This document shows, piece by piece, positions 35,968 through 47,058 of a DNA stretch of 64,000 nt. The stretch spans positions 1 through 64,000 of the forward strand of contig NZ_JACEHH010000010.1 of NCBI RefSeq assembly GCF_014154935.1, written 5' to 3'. The notes under the pieces are model-generated. The model saw only the letters and a program-made list of their open reading frames with translations, was not told the origin of the DNA and made no database searches. The stretch's first letter is position 1, and every line of letters begins with the position of its first letter. The translations under genes were made by a program, and so were the position numbers. The DNA is from Stieleria mannarensis. Lineage in GTDB: Bacteria > Planctomycetota > Planctomycetia > Pirellulales > Pirellulaceae.

Positions 35968-38292
35968 ATGCCTGACCCGCAGTCACCCGGACAGTGGTAC
36001 ATCAAAACCACCAATGGAATGCGTGGCCCCTATCCCATTGAGAAGTTGCAGCGGTACGTCGATGCCGGCGCGATTCTGCCCAACGCCGGATTGAGAGACG
36101 GAAAAGGCCCGTGGGTCGCAGCGGCGACGGTCCAGGGCCTGACGTTTCCCGCCGAATCGATAGCCAAACTGCGCGCGGCCCATCGGACCGCAGCACCGGG
36201 GGCTGATCAAGCGGCTGCCAATCCGCAACGTGCCGCGCAATCACCAACAGACGACGCACCCGATCAAACGCGCGGCGACGAGGATCACCAGCGGCGGATC
36301 GCAGAACTGACGCAACGGGAACAAACGCTCGAGGGTCTGGCAAAGACGCTGGACGCCCGTGGCAGTGAGCTGGACGCCCGTGACAGTGAGCTGGAACGGC
36401 GCGAGGTAGAGCTGCGGGCGCGACAGGAGGAATTGGAGTCCAAAGGTAATGAACTGGAATCGCTGCGAGAGGAACTGCAGTCACAGCGTGGGGAACTGGA
36501 GTCACAGCGTGAACGGTTGGAATCGCAGTCGGCTGAGCAGACCGCGTTGCTGAAGGACCAACAGCAAACGCTTGCCGATGACCGTTCACAGTTGGCCCAG
36601 CAGCAAGCCGAATGCGAAGCCCGACGCGATGAGTTGGAACAGCGCGAATCGCAGCTTGCGGCGCGGAGTGCCGAAGTCCAGCAAGCCGAGAGTCAACTGA
36701 CGGCCGAGCGAGAGGAGATCGACGGGCGAACACAGCAACTGGACCAGCGCGAGCAAGAACTGGACCAGCGCGAGCAAGAACTGGTCGAGCGTGAGCAAGC
36801 GGTTGACCGGAAACAAGCATCGCTTGAGGAACAAGCGACGTCGCAAGCGGAGCGTGAGAGCGAGATCGACGGTCGCCATGCCGAAGTCTCCGACGCAACG
36901 GCCGAATCGATTCTCAGTGAGAAGCGGAAACTGCTGCAAGAATTCGCCGCCCGCCAGGCGTCCTTGTCGCAGCGGGAAGCCGACCTGATGCGTCGCGAAG
37001 ACGAATTGACTCGGCGCGAATTGGACATCACCGTCCGCCCCGGTGCCTCGGTTATCCCAGAGCCGACCGCTCAGCCGGAACCCCAACACGACCAGGCCAC
37101 GCCAGAGCAAGCGGCGCCAGAGCAGGCGGCGCCAGAGCAGGCGGCGCCAGAGCAGGCGGCGCCAGAGCAGGCGGCGCCAGAGCAAGCGGCGCCAGAGCAA
37201 GCGGCGCCAGAGCAGGCCGATGTGTCCTCGATCGACGTTGTCTCCGCCGACGCGTCCCCGCCTGCAGCGATCGACCAGGACAATGCAGCCGAGCCGGCCG
37301 TCGAGCGGCCGGACGAGTCGATGGCCGCCGACGCTGCACCTGCTTCGTGGGAGGACGTTTTGGGGCGAACCGATGAGCGGGCCGACGCCTACGAATTGGC
37401 CGTCAACGATGCCCCACGCTATGGGCCGGTGACGTCGCAAGACCAACACCAACTTTCTGAAACGGTTGGGCCCGACGAGGATCCGGTGGATGCCGACGAC
37501 GGAGCATCCTCGGGGGCGCAGCTCGATGATCCACCGACGCATCACGAGGATTTGCCGGAATCGGATGTTCCGCGGCGGGATCGCTTGCCGTCGGAGATTC
37601 TGCCGTCGGAGTTGCCGCATTACGACGGCGTTTCTCAAGCGGCGGAGTCCGAAGGGAACGTGGCGGTCGCCGCCGGTGTCCCGGCGACGGACGCGGAGTT
37701 GAATCGGTTGCGCCGAGCGGCGTTCGAGGAACGCTTCGGACCCTGCTGTCGCTATGACGTCGATGACGACCCCACGATGCGCGTCGATGTCTCGGTCCAT
37801 TCCCCCGAGGGCAATCGAGACTTCATGACGCTGGTCACCAGCGGGATGAGCGACTATCCGATTCCGATGCCGAATGGACAGCGGAGCGTGCGGGCCGAAC
37901 TGTTGCTCTACGTCACCCACCTGGATGACTTGGCCATCCAGATCGTCCGTGGCGCCGCTAAAGAACCCTATCGGAAAAAGAAAGGGCTTTCGATCGGGAC
38001 CACCGGGTCACTCGAAGGGTTGCACGACCTGATGCCCGACAGTCAACAAAAGGACTGTGTCTACATGTTGCCGGTGATCGAATCCGATTCCAAACCGATC
38101 CAGACCGAAGCGGGGATCGGCGGCGTGATCCAGTTGTTCTGGTTGATGACGATCACCGAGGCGGAACGCAAGCTGATTGACACCGGCGGGATTCACAAGT
38201 TCCTCTCGCTGCTGGAAAAGAACAGCCACGCGGTGTTCTTTGACCCGATGCGCGAGTGTTATGTGAAACGAAAACGCTGGTTCCGACGCTAG
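35968..38292 (+). CDS. Multidomain protein: GYF-2-like, long coiled coil, PEQAA repeats, C-terminal SUFU-like domain
   Basis: 774 residues from ATG 35968; no ribosome-binding sequence is visible. Residues about 8-65 (QWYIKTTNGMRGPYPIEKLQ...) fit the GYF-2/DUF4339 protein-interaction domain. Residues about 105-355 are a charged coiled coil rich in Glu, Gln and Arg. Then come eight PEQ units (seven AAPEQ), encoded by a 15-bp DNA repeat at about 37105-37220. From about 584 the sequence resembles suppressor-of-fused domains: VDVSVHSPEGNRDFMTLVTSGMSD, RAELLLYVTH, YMLPVIESD and LFWLMTITEAERKLI. In bacteria SUFU proteins are often immunity or interaction modules. No signal peptide. Ends 4 bp inside the convergent holA gene. 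Confidence 0.75.
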   Translation: MPDPQSPGQWYIKTTNGMRGPYPIEKLQRYVDAGAILPNAGLRDGKGPWVAAATVQGLTFPAESIAKLRAAHRTAAPGADQAAANPQRAAQSPTDDAPDQTRGDEDHQRRIAELTQREQTLEGLAKTLDARGSELDARDSELERREVELRARQEELESKGNELESLREELQSQRGELESQRERLESQSAEQTALLKDQQQTLADDRSQLAQQQAECEARRDELEQRESQLAARSAEVQQAESQLTAEREEIDGRTQQLDQREQELDQREQELVEREQAVDRKQASLEEQATSQAERESEIDGRHAEVSDATAESILSEKRKLLQEFAARQASLSQREADLMRREDELTRRELDITVRPGASVIPEPTAQPEPQHDQATPEQAAPEQAAPEQAAPEQAAPEQAAPEQAAPEQAAPEQADVSSIDVVSADASPPAAIDQDNAAEPAVERPDESMAADAAPASWEDVLGRTDERADAYELAVNDAPRYGPVTSQDQHQLSETVGPDEDPVDADDGASSGAQLDDPPTHHEDLPESDVPRRDRLPSEILPSELPHYDGVSQAAESEGNVAVAAGVPATDAELNRLRRAAFEERFGPCCRYDVDDDPTMRVDVSVHSPEGNRDFMTLVTSGMSDYPIPMPNGQRSVRAELLLYVTHLDDLAIQIVRGAAKEPYRKKKGLSIGTTGSLEGLHDLMPDSQQKDCVYMLPVIESDSKPIQTEAGIGGVIQLFWLMTITEAERKLIDTGGIHKFLSLLEKNSHAVFFDPMRECYVKRKRWFRR

Positions 38293-39335
38293 GTGACACT
38301 GGCCAGACGCATCACGAATTGTTCCAGCATGAACCGGTCGCGGCCGTCGGCGCTGTGGGTTCCTTTCAGCCGCAAATCGGCATCGAGCAGCCAGGCGAGC
38401 AGCTGGACGGCTTTCTCGCGTTTCATCCGTTTCATGTCGGCGATCGCACGCGAGATCTCCGCCGGACGATGCACGCCGGCTTGGGCCAGTGAGTCTTCGA
38501 GGGTCTGGCGTTTGCCGGCCCGCTCGGCCGCCACATGGGCCGACGCGGCCAGCCCCAGGCGTCGCAGCGACCAGGCGATTTGCGGCAGCAGGGCGATCGC
38601 CGGTTGCCCGCCGGAAATCAATTTGTCGAGTTGCTTGATCGCCTCGGCGGCGTTGCCCGAGGAGATCGCGTCGGTGATCTGCCAGATCGTCTTGCCTTGC
38701 CAACCGGCCACGACGTCTCGCACCAACGGTTCTTCGATGGTTTCACCGGGCGGTAGGTAGAGGGCGAGTTTGGCGATCTCGGTATCGAGGAACCCGATGT
38801 CTTCGCCGAGCATTTCGATCAAGGCGTCGGCTGCCCCGCCGGTCAGCTTGGTTTGATGGCGTGCGGCCACGTACTGGGTCAAAAATTTGCGCCGGCTGGC
38901 CGCCGTCGCGCCGGTCTTTTGCCCCGTCTCGCCGCTGCAACAAACCAGAACGTGAGACTTGTCGAGTGCCTTGTAGACCTTGGTGTTGGAGGCCAGCGAT
39001 TCGAACTGCAGCACCAGCCGCGCCGCCATCCCGGGCTTGGCCAGATAGGTTTCGATCTCGGGGCGATTGGCAGAAACGAACTTGTCGGCATCGCGAATCA
39101 CGACCGTCCGTTTTTCGCCCATGTCAAACAACGAGGCGGTCGACAATTCGTCGTTGATATCCGCCCAACGACCCGTCGTCCCGTCCACCTCCGTGACATC
39201 CGCCGCACCGGCCAGCACCGCGGTCGCCCAAGAGGTCAATGTGCTGTCACCCCCAAACAACCCCGCCACGGCAAAGTCGACCGGAGCGGCGCCGGAGTGG
39301 GCAGCCAAGAATTCAAACGCATGAGTTTTCGACAT
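38289..39335 (-). CDS. holA: DNA polymerase III subunit delta
   Basis: 348 residues. The clamp-loader delta fold is indicated by the opening DFAVAGLFGGDSTLTSWAT, the helix pair DMGEKRTVVIRDADKFVS, GEDIGFLDTEIAKLALY (the conserved lid helix), and the C-terminal collar domain with LLPQIAWSLRRL and LLAWLLDADLRLKG. Delta opens the beta clamp during loading. As usual for the subunit there is no functional P-loop. Convergent with the SUFU-domain gene, overlapping by 4 bp. Confidence 0.88.
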   Translation of the reverse strand: MSKTHAFEFLAAHSGAAPVDFAVAGLFGGDSTLTSWATAVLAGAADVTEVDGTTGRWADINDELSTASLFDMGEKRTVVIRDADKFVSANRPEIETYLAKPGMAARLVLQFESLASNTKVYKALDKSHVLVCCSGETGQKTGATAASRRKFLTQYVAARHQTKLTGGAADALIEMLGEDIGFLDTEIAKLALYLPPGETIEEPLVRDVVAGWQGKTIWQITDAISSGNAAEAIKQLDKLISGGQPAIALLPQIAWSLRRLGLAASAHVAAERAGKRQTLEDSLAQAGVHRPAEISRAIADMKRMKREKAVQLLAWLLDADLRLKGTHSADGRDRFMLEQFVMRLASVT

Positions 39336-39369
39336 CGGCGTAGTCTAACAGGCAGAACGTGTCCAACGA

Positions 39370-39455
39370 ACCAGGGCTGGGCAGGCAAAACGATGGGGGC
39401 AAGACGATGGGTCGGGGGGGGGGCATTTACTCGGGTCTTGGCTATTGTTTTGCCA
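39370..39455. repeat. GGCAAAACGATGGGGGCAAG repeat, left of GxxExxY gene
   Basis: Contains GGCAAAACGATGGGG, GGCAAGACGATGGGT and then GGCTATTGTTTTGCCACC in opposite orientation, ending 30 bases before the GxxExxY start. Matches the words at 40313-40372 and 28471-28622. Confidence 0.65.
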
Positions 39456-39484
39456 CCTTTTCACTCGTTACGAGAGGTATCGTC

Positions 39485-40288
39485 ATGCCTATTGAAGTTG
39501 ATTCCGAGATTCAGGTGCTTGACCGCGATGAGTTCCAGTCATTCGCTTACCAAGTCATGGGAATCATCTTCTCCGCTCACAATGACTTCAGTCGACTGAT
39601 CGACGAGACGCCGTTCAAGAACATCATCCGTCGACGGTGTGAATTGGCAGGCGTCTTGCCCGCTCGACGCGAGGTCGAAATCAGGCTGTCGCACAAACAC
39701 TTTCGCAAGTCGTATTTCATGGATTTGCTGCTCGGGCATGCGTTGATGGTGGAAGCCAAAACCGTTGATTGCCTGACACCCGCTCACGAAGCTCAAGCCA
39801 TCAATTATTTGCTGCTGACGGGAATGAAACATGGGCTATTGGTGAATCTGCGAACACCACGTGTCCAAAAACGTTTCATTTCAACGAATCTCGATTCGGT
39901 CGCACGTCACCGATTCGCAGTCGATGCGAAAAGGTGGCGGGGTGTCGATGACGCGAGCGTGCGTTCGCGAGAGGTTGTCGAGGACCTGTTAGATGATTGG
40001 GGCGTCTTCTTAAACGCCTCCCTCTATCGTGAAGCCTCCATGTGTTTGCTCAAAGGATCCCAGAGTGGATCCGTGCGTGTTCCAATTTTTGACGGAGACT
40101 TTCAGGCTGGATTGCACGACGTGTTTCTGATCGACAGTCACACGGCGATGTCCATCACAACGTTGACCGACGGAATCACTGAAATGGAGGAGCAACTGAA
40201 ACGACTGCTGTGCCACACCAGCCTTCGCTGCATCCAATGGACAAACCTAAATCACCACGATGTCAAAATGGCAACAATTGAGTCATAA
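39485..40288 (+). CDS. GxxExxY-family PD-(D/E)XK nuclease-like protein with C-terminal extension
   Basis: 267 residues from ATG 39485. The core (residues ~15-115) follows the GxxExxY family: a helical start QVMGIIFSAHNDF, a diverged motif L38-I-D-E41-T-P-F44 in place of GxxExxY, then nuclease-like D80 and E90-x-K92 (FMDLLLGHALMVEAK), and LTPAHEAQAINYLLLTGMKH, which is very close to family members. Typical members end near residue 125; this one has about 140 more residues of a region I do not recognise (DDWGVFLNASLYREA, MEEQLKRLLCHTSLRC). GC content is lower than in neighbouring genes, and repeat words flank it on both sides. Function unknown; nuclease activity is possible but unproven. Confidence 0.82.
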   Translation: MPIEVDSEIQVLDRDEFQSFAYQVMGIIFSAHNDFSRLIDETPFKNIIRRRCELAGVLPARREVEIRLSHKHFRKSYFMDLLLGHALMVEAKTVDCLTPAHEAQAINYLLLTGMKHGLLVNLRTPRVQKRFISTNLDSVARHRFAVDAKRWRGVDDASVRSREVVEDLLDDWGVFLNASLYREASMCLLKGSQSGSVRVPIFDGDFQAGLHDVFLIDSHTAMSITTLTDGITEMEEQLKRLLCHTSLRCIQWTNLNHHDVKMATIES

Positions 40289-40312
40289 CTCAATCTGCGT
40301 CCCCAAGGTGCT

Positions 40313-40372
40313 GCCTATTGTTTTGCCCCCATTGTTTTGCCCCTCCCGCCTTCACCATTCTGCCATCCTTCC
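40313..40372. repeat. TTGTTTTGCCCCCATTGTTTTG repeat, right of GxxExxY gene
   Basis: TATTGTTTTGCCCCCATTG followed by TTTTGCCCCTCCC and ACCATTCTGCCATCC: reverse complements of the words at 39370-39455 and 28471-28500. Ends against the stop codon of the following sulfatase. Confidence 0.65.
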
Positions 40373-41797
40373 CTACTTCTTCTGTTTCCTGCGGCGGTCG
40401 AGCCAGGATTTGTATTCCCAGCGGTGTTGCCATTGTTTCAGGTGGGGCTGGTAGTCGGGGCGGTCGACCCAGAACATCGGTTGGGGATGGTCGGCCGCGA
40501 CGGTCCCCTGCGGGTAATCTCGGCCGGCTTCGCTGGCGTCGGTGGATTCCAGCCAGTCGCGGAGTTGTTGTCGCAGGGATTTAAATCGTTGGGGATGTTG
40601 TGCGGCGACGTCGTCGGATTCGTCGACGTCCTTGACCAGGTTGTACAGCTGGAACGCGTCTCGGTTGAAGTTTCGCGTCAACAACTTCCAGTCGCCGTCG
40701 ACCACTGCGGCCGATGTCTTGTAGCGAAAAAAGATCGGCTCAGGGCGTTGTTGTTCCGCGTCCGACGGCCCGTCAAACAGATGCGTCAGGCTGATGCCGT
40801 CTCGCGGTCGTTGCGGGGCCGGGTGCGGTTGATCGGCAAGCTCCAGCAGGGTCGGCATCATGTCCATCACGCTGGCCGGGAAAGCGGTTTGCCGCGGCCG
40901 AATTGTACCGGGCCATTCGATGATGCCCGGCACCCGCAATCCGCCTTCGTAAATCGTTCCCTTGTTCCCACGCAGTCCGCCGGTCGTGGCCGGTTTGATG
41001 TTCGGCAACCCGCCGTTGTCGCTGCAGTACCAAACCAAGGTTTGTTTTTCGATCCCCAGTTCACGCAATCGGCTTCGCAGCGCGCCGACGCTGCGGTCCA
41101 GCGCCACCAGTTCGCCATAGTGATGCATCGACGCTTCGTTCAAGTCGGTAAACGGCGCGTTGTCTTCGGCGGACGCTTTGAACGGGGAGTGCGGTGTGCC
41201 GTACCAGATGACGGTGAAGAACGGCTGGTCGGCGGCGGCTTGTTGTTCGACGTGCTTGAGCGCTTGCTGCATGATCACGTCCGACGAATCGCCGCGATGA
41301 TCTTCGAATTCTCCCTGGCGGCTAAGCAACGGATCGCGATCGAAGAAGTTGGTCACCGACAGCCAATGGTCAAACCCGAACGTGCCGGGATGAAACCGGT
41401 CGTGTCCGAGAATCGGTGCGCCGGGACCACGCAGTCCGTTCAGGTGCCACTTGCCGAAGTGCGCCGTCTGGTAGCCCGCATCGGCGAGTACCTCGGCCAA
41501 CGTGATCTCCTGGTGCCGCAGCGCGTAGCCGTGTTCGGGAACCCCGACGCGGTAACACGATCGTCCGGTCAACACCGCCGCGCGGGTGGGCGAACAGACC
41601 GGAGCACCGGCGTAGAACCGATCGAAACGCAGCCCGGATCGACTCATCGCATCCAAGTGCGGCGTTTGCAGTCGCGGGTGACGGTTGTAACCCGTTTCGC
41701 CCCAGCCCTGGTCGTCGGCCATCACCAAGATGATGTTCGGACGGGCGGCGTGGCAGGCGAGGGGAATCAACGCCAGGATCAACAGCAGGCAACGCAT
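40373..41797 (-). CDS. Secreted type I sulfatase (arylsulfatase A-like)
   Basis: 474 residues from ATG 41797, behind GGAG. A signal peptide (MRCLLLILALIPLACHA) is followed by NIILVMADDQGWGETGYN. The formylglycine site is C68-S-P-T-R in APVCSPTRAAVLTGR, the standard sulfatase signature. Also present are HFGKWHL, FFTVIWYGTPHSPF and LVWYCSDNGG. The substrate is unknown. It opposes the GxxExxY gene, their ends separated only by repeat words. This is the second sulfatase of the window and is not closely similar to the one at 19079-20545. Confidence 0.93.
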   Translation of the reverse strand: MRCLLLILALIPLACHAARPNIILVMADDQGWGETGYNRHPRLQTPHLDAMSRSGLRFDRFYAGAPVCSPTRAAVLTGRSCYRVGVPEHGYALRHQEITLAEVLADAGYQTAHFGKWHLNGLRGPGAPILGHDRFHPGTFGFDHWLSVTNFFDRDPLLSRQGEFEDHRGDSSDVIMQQALKHVEQQAAADQPFFTVIWYGTPHSPFKASAEDNAPFTDLNEASMHHYGELVALDRSVGALRSRLRELGIEKQTLVWYCSDNGGLPNIKPATTGGLRGNKGTIYEGGLRVPGIIEWPGTIRPRQTAFPASVMDMMPTLLELADQPHPAPQRPRDGISLTHLFDGPSDAEQQRPEPIFFRYKTSAAVVDGDWKLLTRNFNRDAFQLYNLVKDVDESDDVAAQHPQRFKSLRQQLRDWLESTDASEAGRDYPQGTVAADHPQPMFWVDRPDYQPHLKQWQHRWEYKSWLDRRRKQKK

Positions 41798-41970
41798 CAC
41801 GGGCTCCGAGGCGGGGAAGGGCAGGGCAGGGGAGCATAGTGTAGCCACAACGGATCCATCCGACGTCCATCATCGGACGATCGCGCCATTTTGACGTCGC
41901 GACGCTCGATGCAGGCGCGGGAATCCCCGTGGACCATCTTCTGGCGAAGGTAGCTATGTTTGACCGGCTG

Positions 41971-44445
41971 CTATCGCGAGCGGAAGCCTAGAATTCGAGC
42001 CCGCGGGGCCAGACCACCGGTGGCGATCGGTTGATCCAGCAAGTAGCTGCCCGTGTTGCCCGCCTGGTCGGTCGCGTCGATGCGCAAATAGATTTCGTGC
42101 GGCAACTTCGGATCGGCCGGCCAAACGTACAGCCCGTCATTGCGCAATCCCGCGGCGATGGTCGTCCACGGACCGTCCAGCGAATCGCTAAACGCGATCG
42201 AGACGGGACGGTTCATCAGGTTTTCGTCGCTGCACTCATAACGAATGATCAACGATCCCGTCCGGTCCCCTTCGCCGTAGCGGGCCGAAGTGATCTTGAT
42301 CTCCGGCAAGGTCTGGTCGACGATCACCGCGATGTCGGGTTGGTCGCCGGGCAGCGGACGAGGGCTGGCCAGGCCGTTGTTGCCGAGCACCACGATCCGG
42401 AACGCGAACACGCCTTCGCCCTTGGTTTCGATGTCAAACGGACTGGTTCGATCCGGATCGGCGCCCCAGCGTTTCCACGTCCGGCCGGCATCCAGGCTGC
42501 CGTACAGTTCGACCGCTTCGACTCCGGACGCCCCGACGGCTTCGAGTTCATATTCCAAGCTGAATCGGTTCGAGTCGCTCCAGCGAAAGGGAACGGTTCG
42601 GGCCAGTTGGGCGCGGTCGTAACGCAGTTGTTGTTCGCGGCTGAGTTCTGCGGCACGCTCGGCTCGATAGCGACGCTGGTCCTCCGGCGTGCTGCTGGGA
42701 GCCGGCGTGGGGATTTGCTCGGGGCCCGATTCGGCCCCCGGTCGGTTCGGCGTGGATGGCGGGTTCGGCGTCGTCGCGGCACCGGGTGTGATCGGACGCA
42801 TGGCTTCTTCCAGCGTGCGTGAGCGCCGGGCTTCTGTTTGCGGATCCGTTTCGGCGGCCGGCAGCGGCAGCGATTCGGTGATCGGGTCACCGGGCGATCT
42901 CGGCGGTGTGAGATTGATTGTCGGCCCATCGACCGCTTCCGGAGTCGGCGCGGGCAGCATTTCAGGTGCCGGCGTCGGGGCTGCAGCGGGCGGCTTGTTG
43001 GTTGCAGACGGTGTGTCGGTTGCCGATGCGTCGGTCGCCGGGGCCGGATCAGCTTGGGGCGTCGGCAAGACCTCGATGCCTTCCGGGGTCAGCTTTGCCG
43101 TCAGTCCCGAAGCCGGTAGCGTTCGGGGCCCGGTTTCATTCCCGGCCGCTGAATCGGCTCTGGCGGTCCGGCCGGCGGGTGTCGATTCGATCGGTCGGGT
43201 CGCCGGCCGGGTAGCGGCGCCGAAGGCCGAGCCGAAGGTGGACAGCGAGCGCGGGTTGGAGCCTTCGTTGCGGGGTGGCGGCGTGTTCCGCATCGGGTTC
43301 GCACCGGCGGGCGATCGCAGCGTGCCGGGCGATGGCCGCAACGGGCCCGCGCCGGGGGACTGCAACGCCGAATGATTCGGCGACGTCGCGGCCGGATGAT
43401 TCGCGCCGGCGGCAGAGGGGGGCGCGCCGGCGGCAGAGGGGGGCGCGCCGGCGGCAGAGGGGGTCGCGCCGGCGGCAGAGGGGGGCGCGCCGGCGGTCGG
43501 TCCGAGCAGATAGCTGGGCGGGTCGCTCGGGCCGGCGACGGTTTGGGCGCGAAGCTGGTTGCCCGCCGGGGCGGTCGCTTCGGATTGCTGGTCTGCGGCA
43601 TGATCGCTAGCGACGTGATTGTCAGCGACGTGATGATGCATCGCGTCGATTTCCGCTTGTGGATCTTCCCCGGCGTTTCGTTCTTCTTGCGCCATCGAGT
43701 CCTGGGGCGACACCGCCAGATGTGGCAACTTCGTTGCTGCGACACGCGGGCGGCGGAACGTCTTGGCCTGGACCGACGCGTTACCGATCGAATCGGTCGC
43801 CGTGATGTGGACCGACATCTGTCGCCAGTCCTCTTGGGGCCGGATCGCGAAACGGCCTTCGTGATCGATTTGTGCGTTGGCGACGGTGACCCACTGGCGT
43901 TTGACATCGGTCGCGTACAGGACGCGCAGCGTGGCAACCTGGTGTGGGTCGGTCAGTTTCAATTGTGCCGTGACGTTTCCATCGGAGTCGGCGCCCCCGT
44001 TGAGCTCGATCTCCGGCCCGGTCGTATCGATAAAGATTTTGCGTTCCGGAGTCAACTTTGCGGTCGGCTGGGGGGGCGGGTCCAGGTCGGTCGCGTGCGT
44101 GAACCAATAATCGCCGTCGGCGGTCGCTTCGAAGTGAAATTTCTTGATCGGCAGCGGCTGCTGGGCGGCTTGGGTCCAGGTTTTTCCGCGGTCGGCCGAG
44201 ACGTACAGCCGCACCAGGCTCGCTTTGGTGCCCCGATCCATCTGAAATGGGATGTCAAAAACGCGAGATGTGAGGACAATGGCGTCCGGGTCGACTTCCG
44301 CTGCGGCGGCGGGGCCGGTCCGGACGGCGAACATCGCCAGGAACACAAGCGTCCCCAGGGATGCGGCCGGCATCCACGGGGATGCCGACAGAATCGATTG
44401 CGGGCGATGCCCGATCGCCCTGACGAATTGGCCGAATACGCCCAT
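41971..44445 (-). CDS. Large secreted or membrane-attached protein of unknown function, proline/alanine-rich
   Basis: 824 residues. A likely signal segment (LGTLVFLAMFAVRTGPAAAA) is preceded by ~28 residues. About residues 50-230 and 630-824 are ordered, beta-rich and related in style (LVRLYVSADRGKTW near 80 and AVELYGSLDAGRTWKRW near 680; ITATDSIGNASV and IDATDQAGNTGS), suggesting two copies of an Ig-like fold. Between them is a ~380-residue low-complexity region with GAPPSAA repeats, encoded by ~20-bp DNA repeats near 43403-43497. No catalytic motif seen. It may be a surface or periplasmic structural protein. Single gene, with the start taken at ATG 44445. Confidence 0.65.
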   Translation of the reverse strand: MGVFGQFVRAIGHRPQSILSASPWMPAASLGTLVFLAMFAVRTGPAAAAEVDPDAIVLTSRVFDIPFQMDRGTKASLVRLYVSADRGKTWTQAAQQPLPIKKFHFEATADGDYWFTHATDLDPPPQPTAKLTPERKIFIDTTGPEIELNGGADSDGNVTAQLKLTDPHQVATLRVLYATDVKRQWVTVANAQIDHEGRFAIRPQEDWRQMSVHITATDSIGNASVQAKTFRRPRVAATKLPHLAVSPQDSMAQEERNAGEDPQAEIDAMHHHVADNHVASDHAADQQSEATAPAGNQLRAQTVAGPSDPPSYLLGPTAGAPPSAAGATPSAAGAPPSAAGAPPSAAGANHPAATSPNHSALQSPGAGPLRPSPGTLRSPAGANPMRNTPPPRNEGSNPRSLSTFGSAFGAATRPATRPIESTPAGRTARADSAAGNETGPRTLPASGLTAKLTPEGIEVLPTPQADPAPATDASATDTPSATNKPPAAAPTPAPEMLPAPTPEAVDGPTINLTPPRSPGDPITESLPLPAAETDPQTEARRSRTLEEAMRPITPGAATTPNPPSTPNRPGAESGPEQIPTPAPSSTPEDQRRYRAERAAELSREQQLRYDRAQLARTVPFRWSDSNRFSLEYELEAVGASGVEAVELYGSLDAGRTWKRWGADPDRTSPFDIETKGEGVFAFRIVVLGNNGLASPRPLPGDQPDIAVIVDQTLPEIKITSARYGEGDRTGSLIIRYECSDENLMNRPVSIAFSDSLDGPWTTIAAGLRNDGLYVWPADPKLPHEIYLRIDATDQAGNTGSYLLDQPIATGGLAPRARILGFRSR

Positions 44446-44623
44446 CGGAAATGCCGGAGTCGAAAGAAACGGATGTACCTCAATTTCCGGTTCGGCAAAA
44501 GAATGGGCCGATCTTGATCGGGATGCGGGAAAAAGTGGTGCATCGATCGTTTCGTACCCTGACGGGAGTTCGCCAGACGGACCAGATGAAACAGGCCATA
44601 AAATTTGACGATGCGTTCGGAGT

Positions 44624-44773
44624 GTCGCCGTGTTCTCCGAACTCGGCGAGCTGCGAAACGTCGCCGTGTTCTCCGAACTCGGCGAGCTGCGAAACGTCGC
44701 CGTGTTCTCCGAACTCGGCGCGGGCGCGAAAAAGCGAAGCTTTGCGCCGCGCCGACCTCGGAGAGGACGGCGA
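44624..44773 (+). repeat. Three 36-bp GTCGCCGTGTTCTCC repeats ending in a long hairpin
   Basis: Copies begin at 44624, 44660 and 44696 (exact 36-bp period, no spacers). The third runs into a ~78-base inverted repeat (44696-44773): GTCGCCGTGTTCTCCGAACT... pairs with ...CCTCGGAGAGGACGGCGAC around an AAGCGAAGCTT loop. It lies 52 bases before mnmG in the gap 44446-44825, which contains no other gene. The same structure is present at 52709-52859. Confidence 0.85.
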
Positions 44774-44825
44774 CTGTTCCGCCCAATCGAAAACGAAACT
44801 GCAGTAGACTTATGAGTGAGAGTTG

Positions 44826-46661
<1,836 letters not shown>

Positions 46662-46673
46662 TGCGGTCGGACC

Positions 46674-46700
46674 GTCGCCGTGTTCTCCGAACTCGGCGGG
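46674..46700 (+). repeat. Single GTCGCCGTGTTCTCC repeat in the leader of the response-regulator operon
   Basis: One copy of the 25-bp core, directly after mnmG. The rest of the gap 46662-47058 is non-coding. It contains GATCGCCACCAAGCGATC (short hairpin) and GTGAGCCTGGTTGAGGGTTCACTCAC (hairpin about 46978-47004), possible leader structures of the downstream regulator. No promoter can be assigned with confidence. Confidence 0.6.
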
Positions 46701-47058
46701 GCGAACGGTAATCGTCCACCACGCTCGACCGCCGATCAAAGATCGCCACCAAGCGATCTTGACCTCGCCTGGGGATTCGGTAAGATTCGTTGGTCGGGCA
46801 AGATCGGCAAGCTTGAGGGTTTTGGAGTTTGCTGTTGCCTACGTTTTTGACGCAAATTGGCGATGAAATGCTCTTGTGCGGAAGCGTGGGGGTTTTGCTA
46901 AAAGAACCTTGTCGTGCTGGTTTGGTGACCGGCACAACAGTGTCGGCAAATGCTAGCACTGAAAGGACATGGAACAGGGTGAGCCTGGTTGAGGGTTCAC
47001 TCACGACAAACGCACAGGTTGGGAAACGGCTCGTCCTGCAGGGAGGATGGTTTCTGCG

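Noticed and set aside
44624-44773. 36-bp direct repeats as a possible CRISPR array
   Set aside because: The repeats abut with no spacers, there are only three, and no cas gene is present; the last copy forms a long hairpin typical of dispersed elements.
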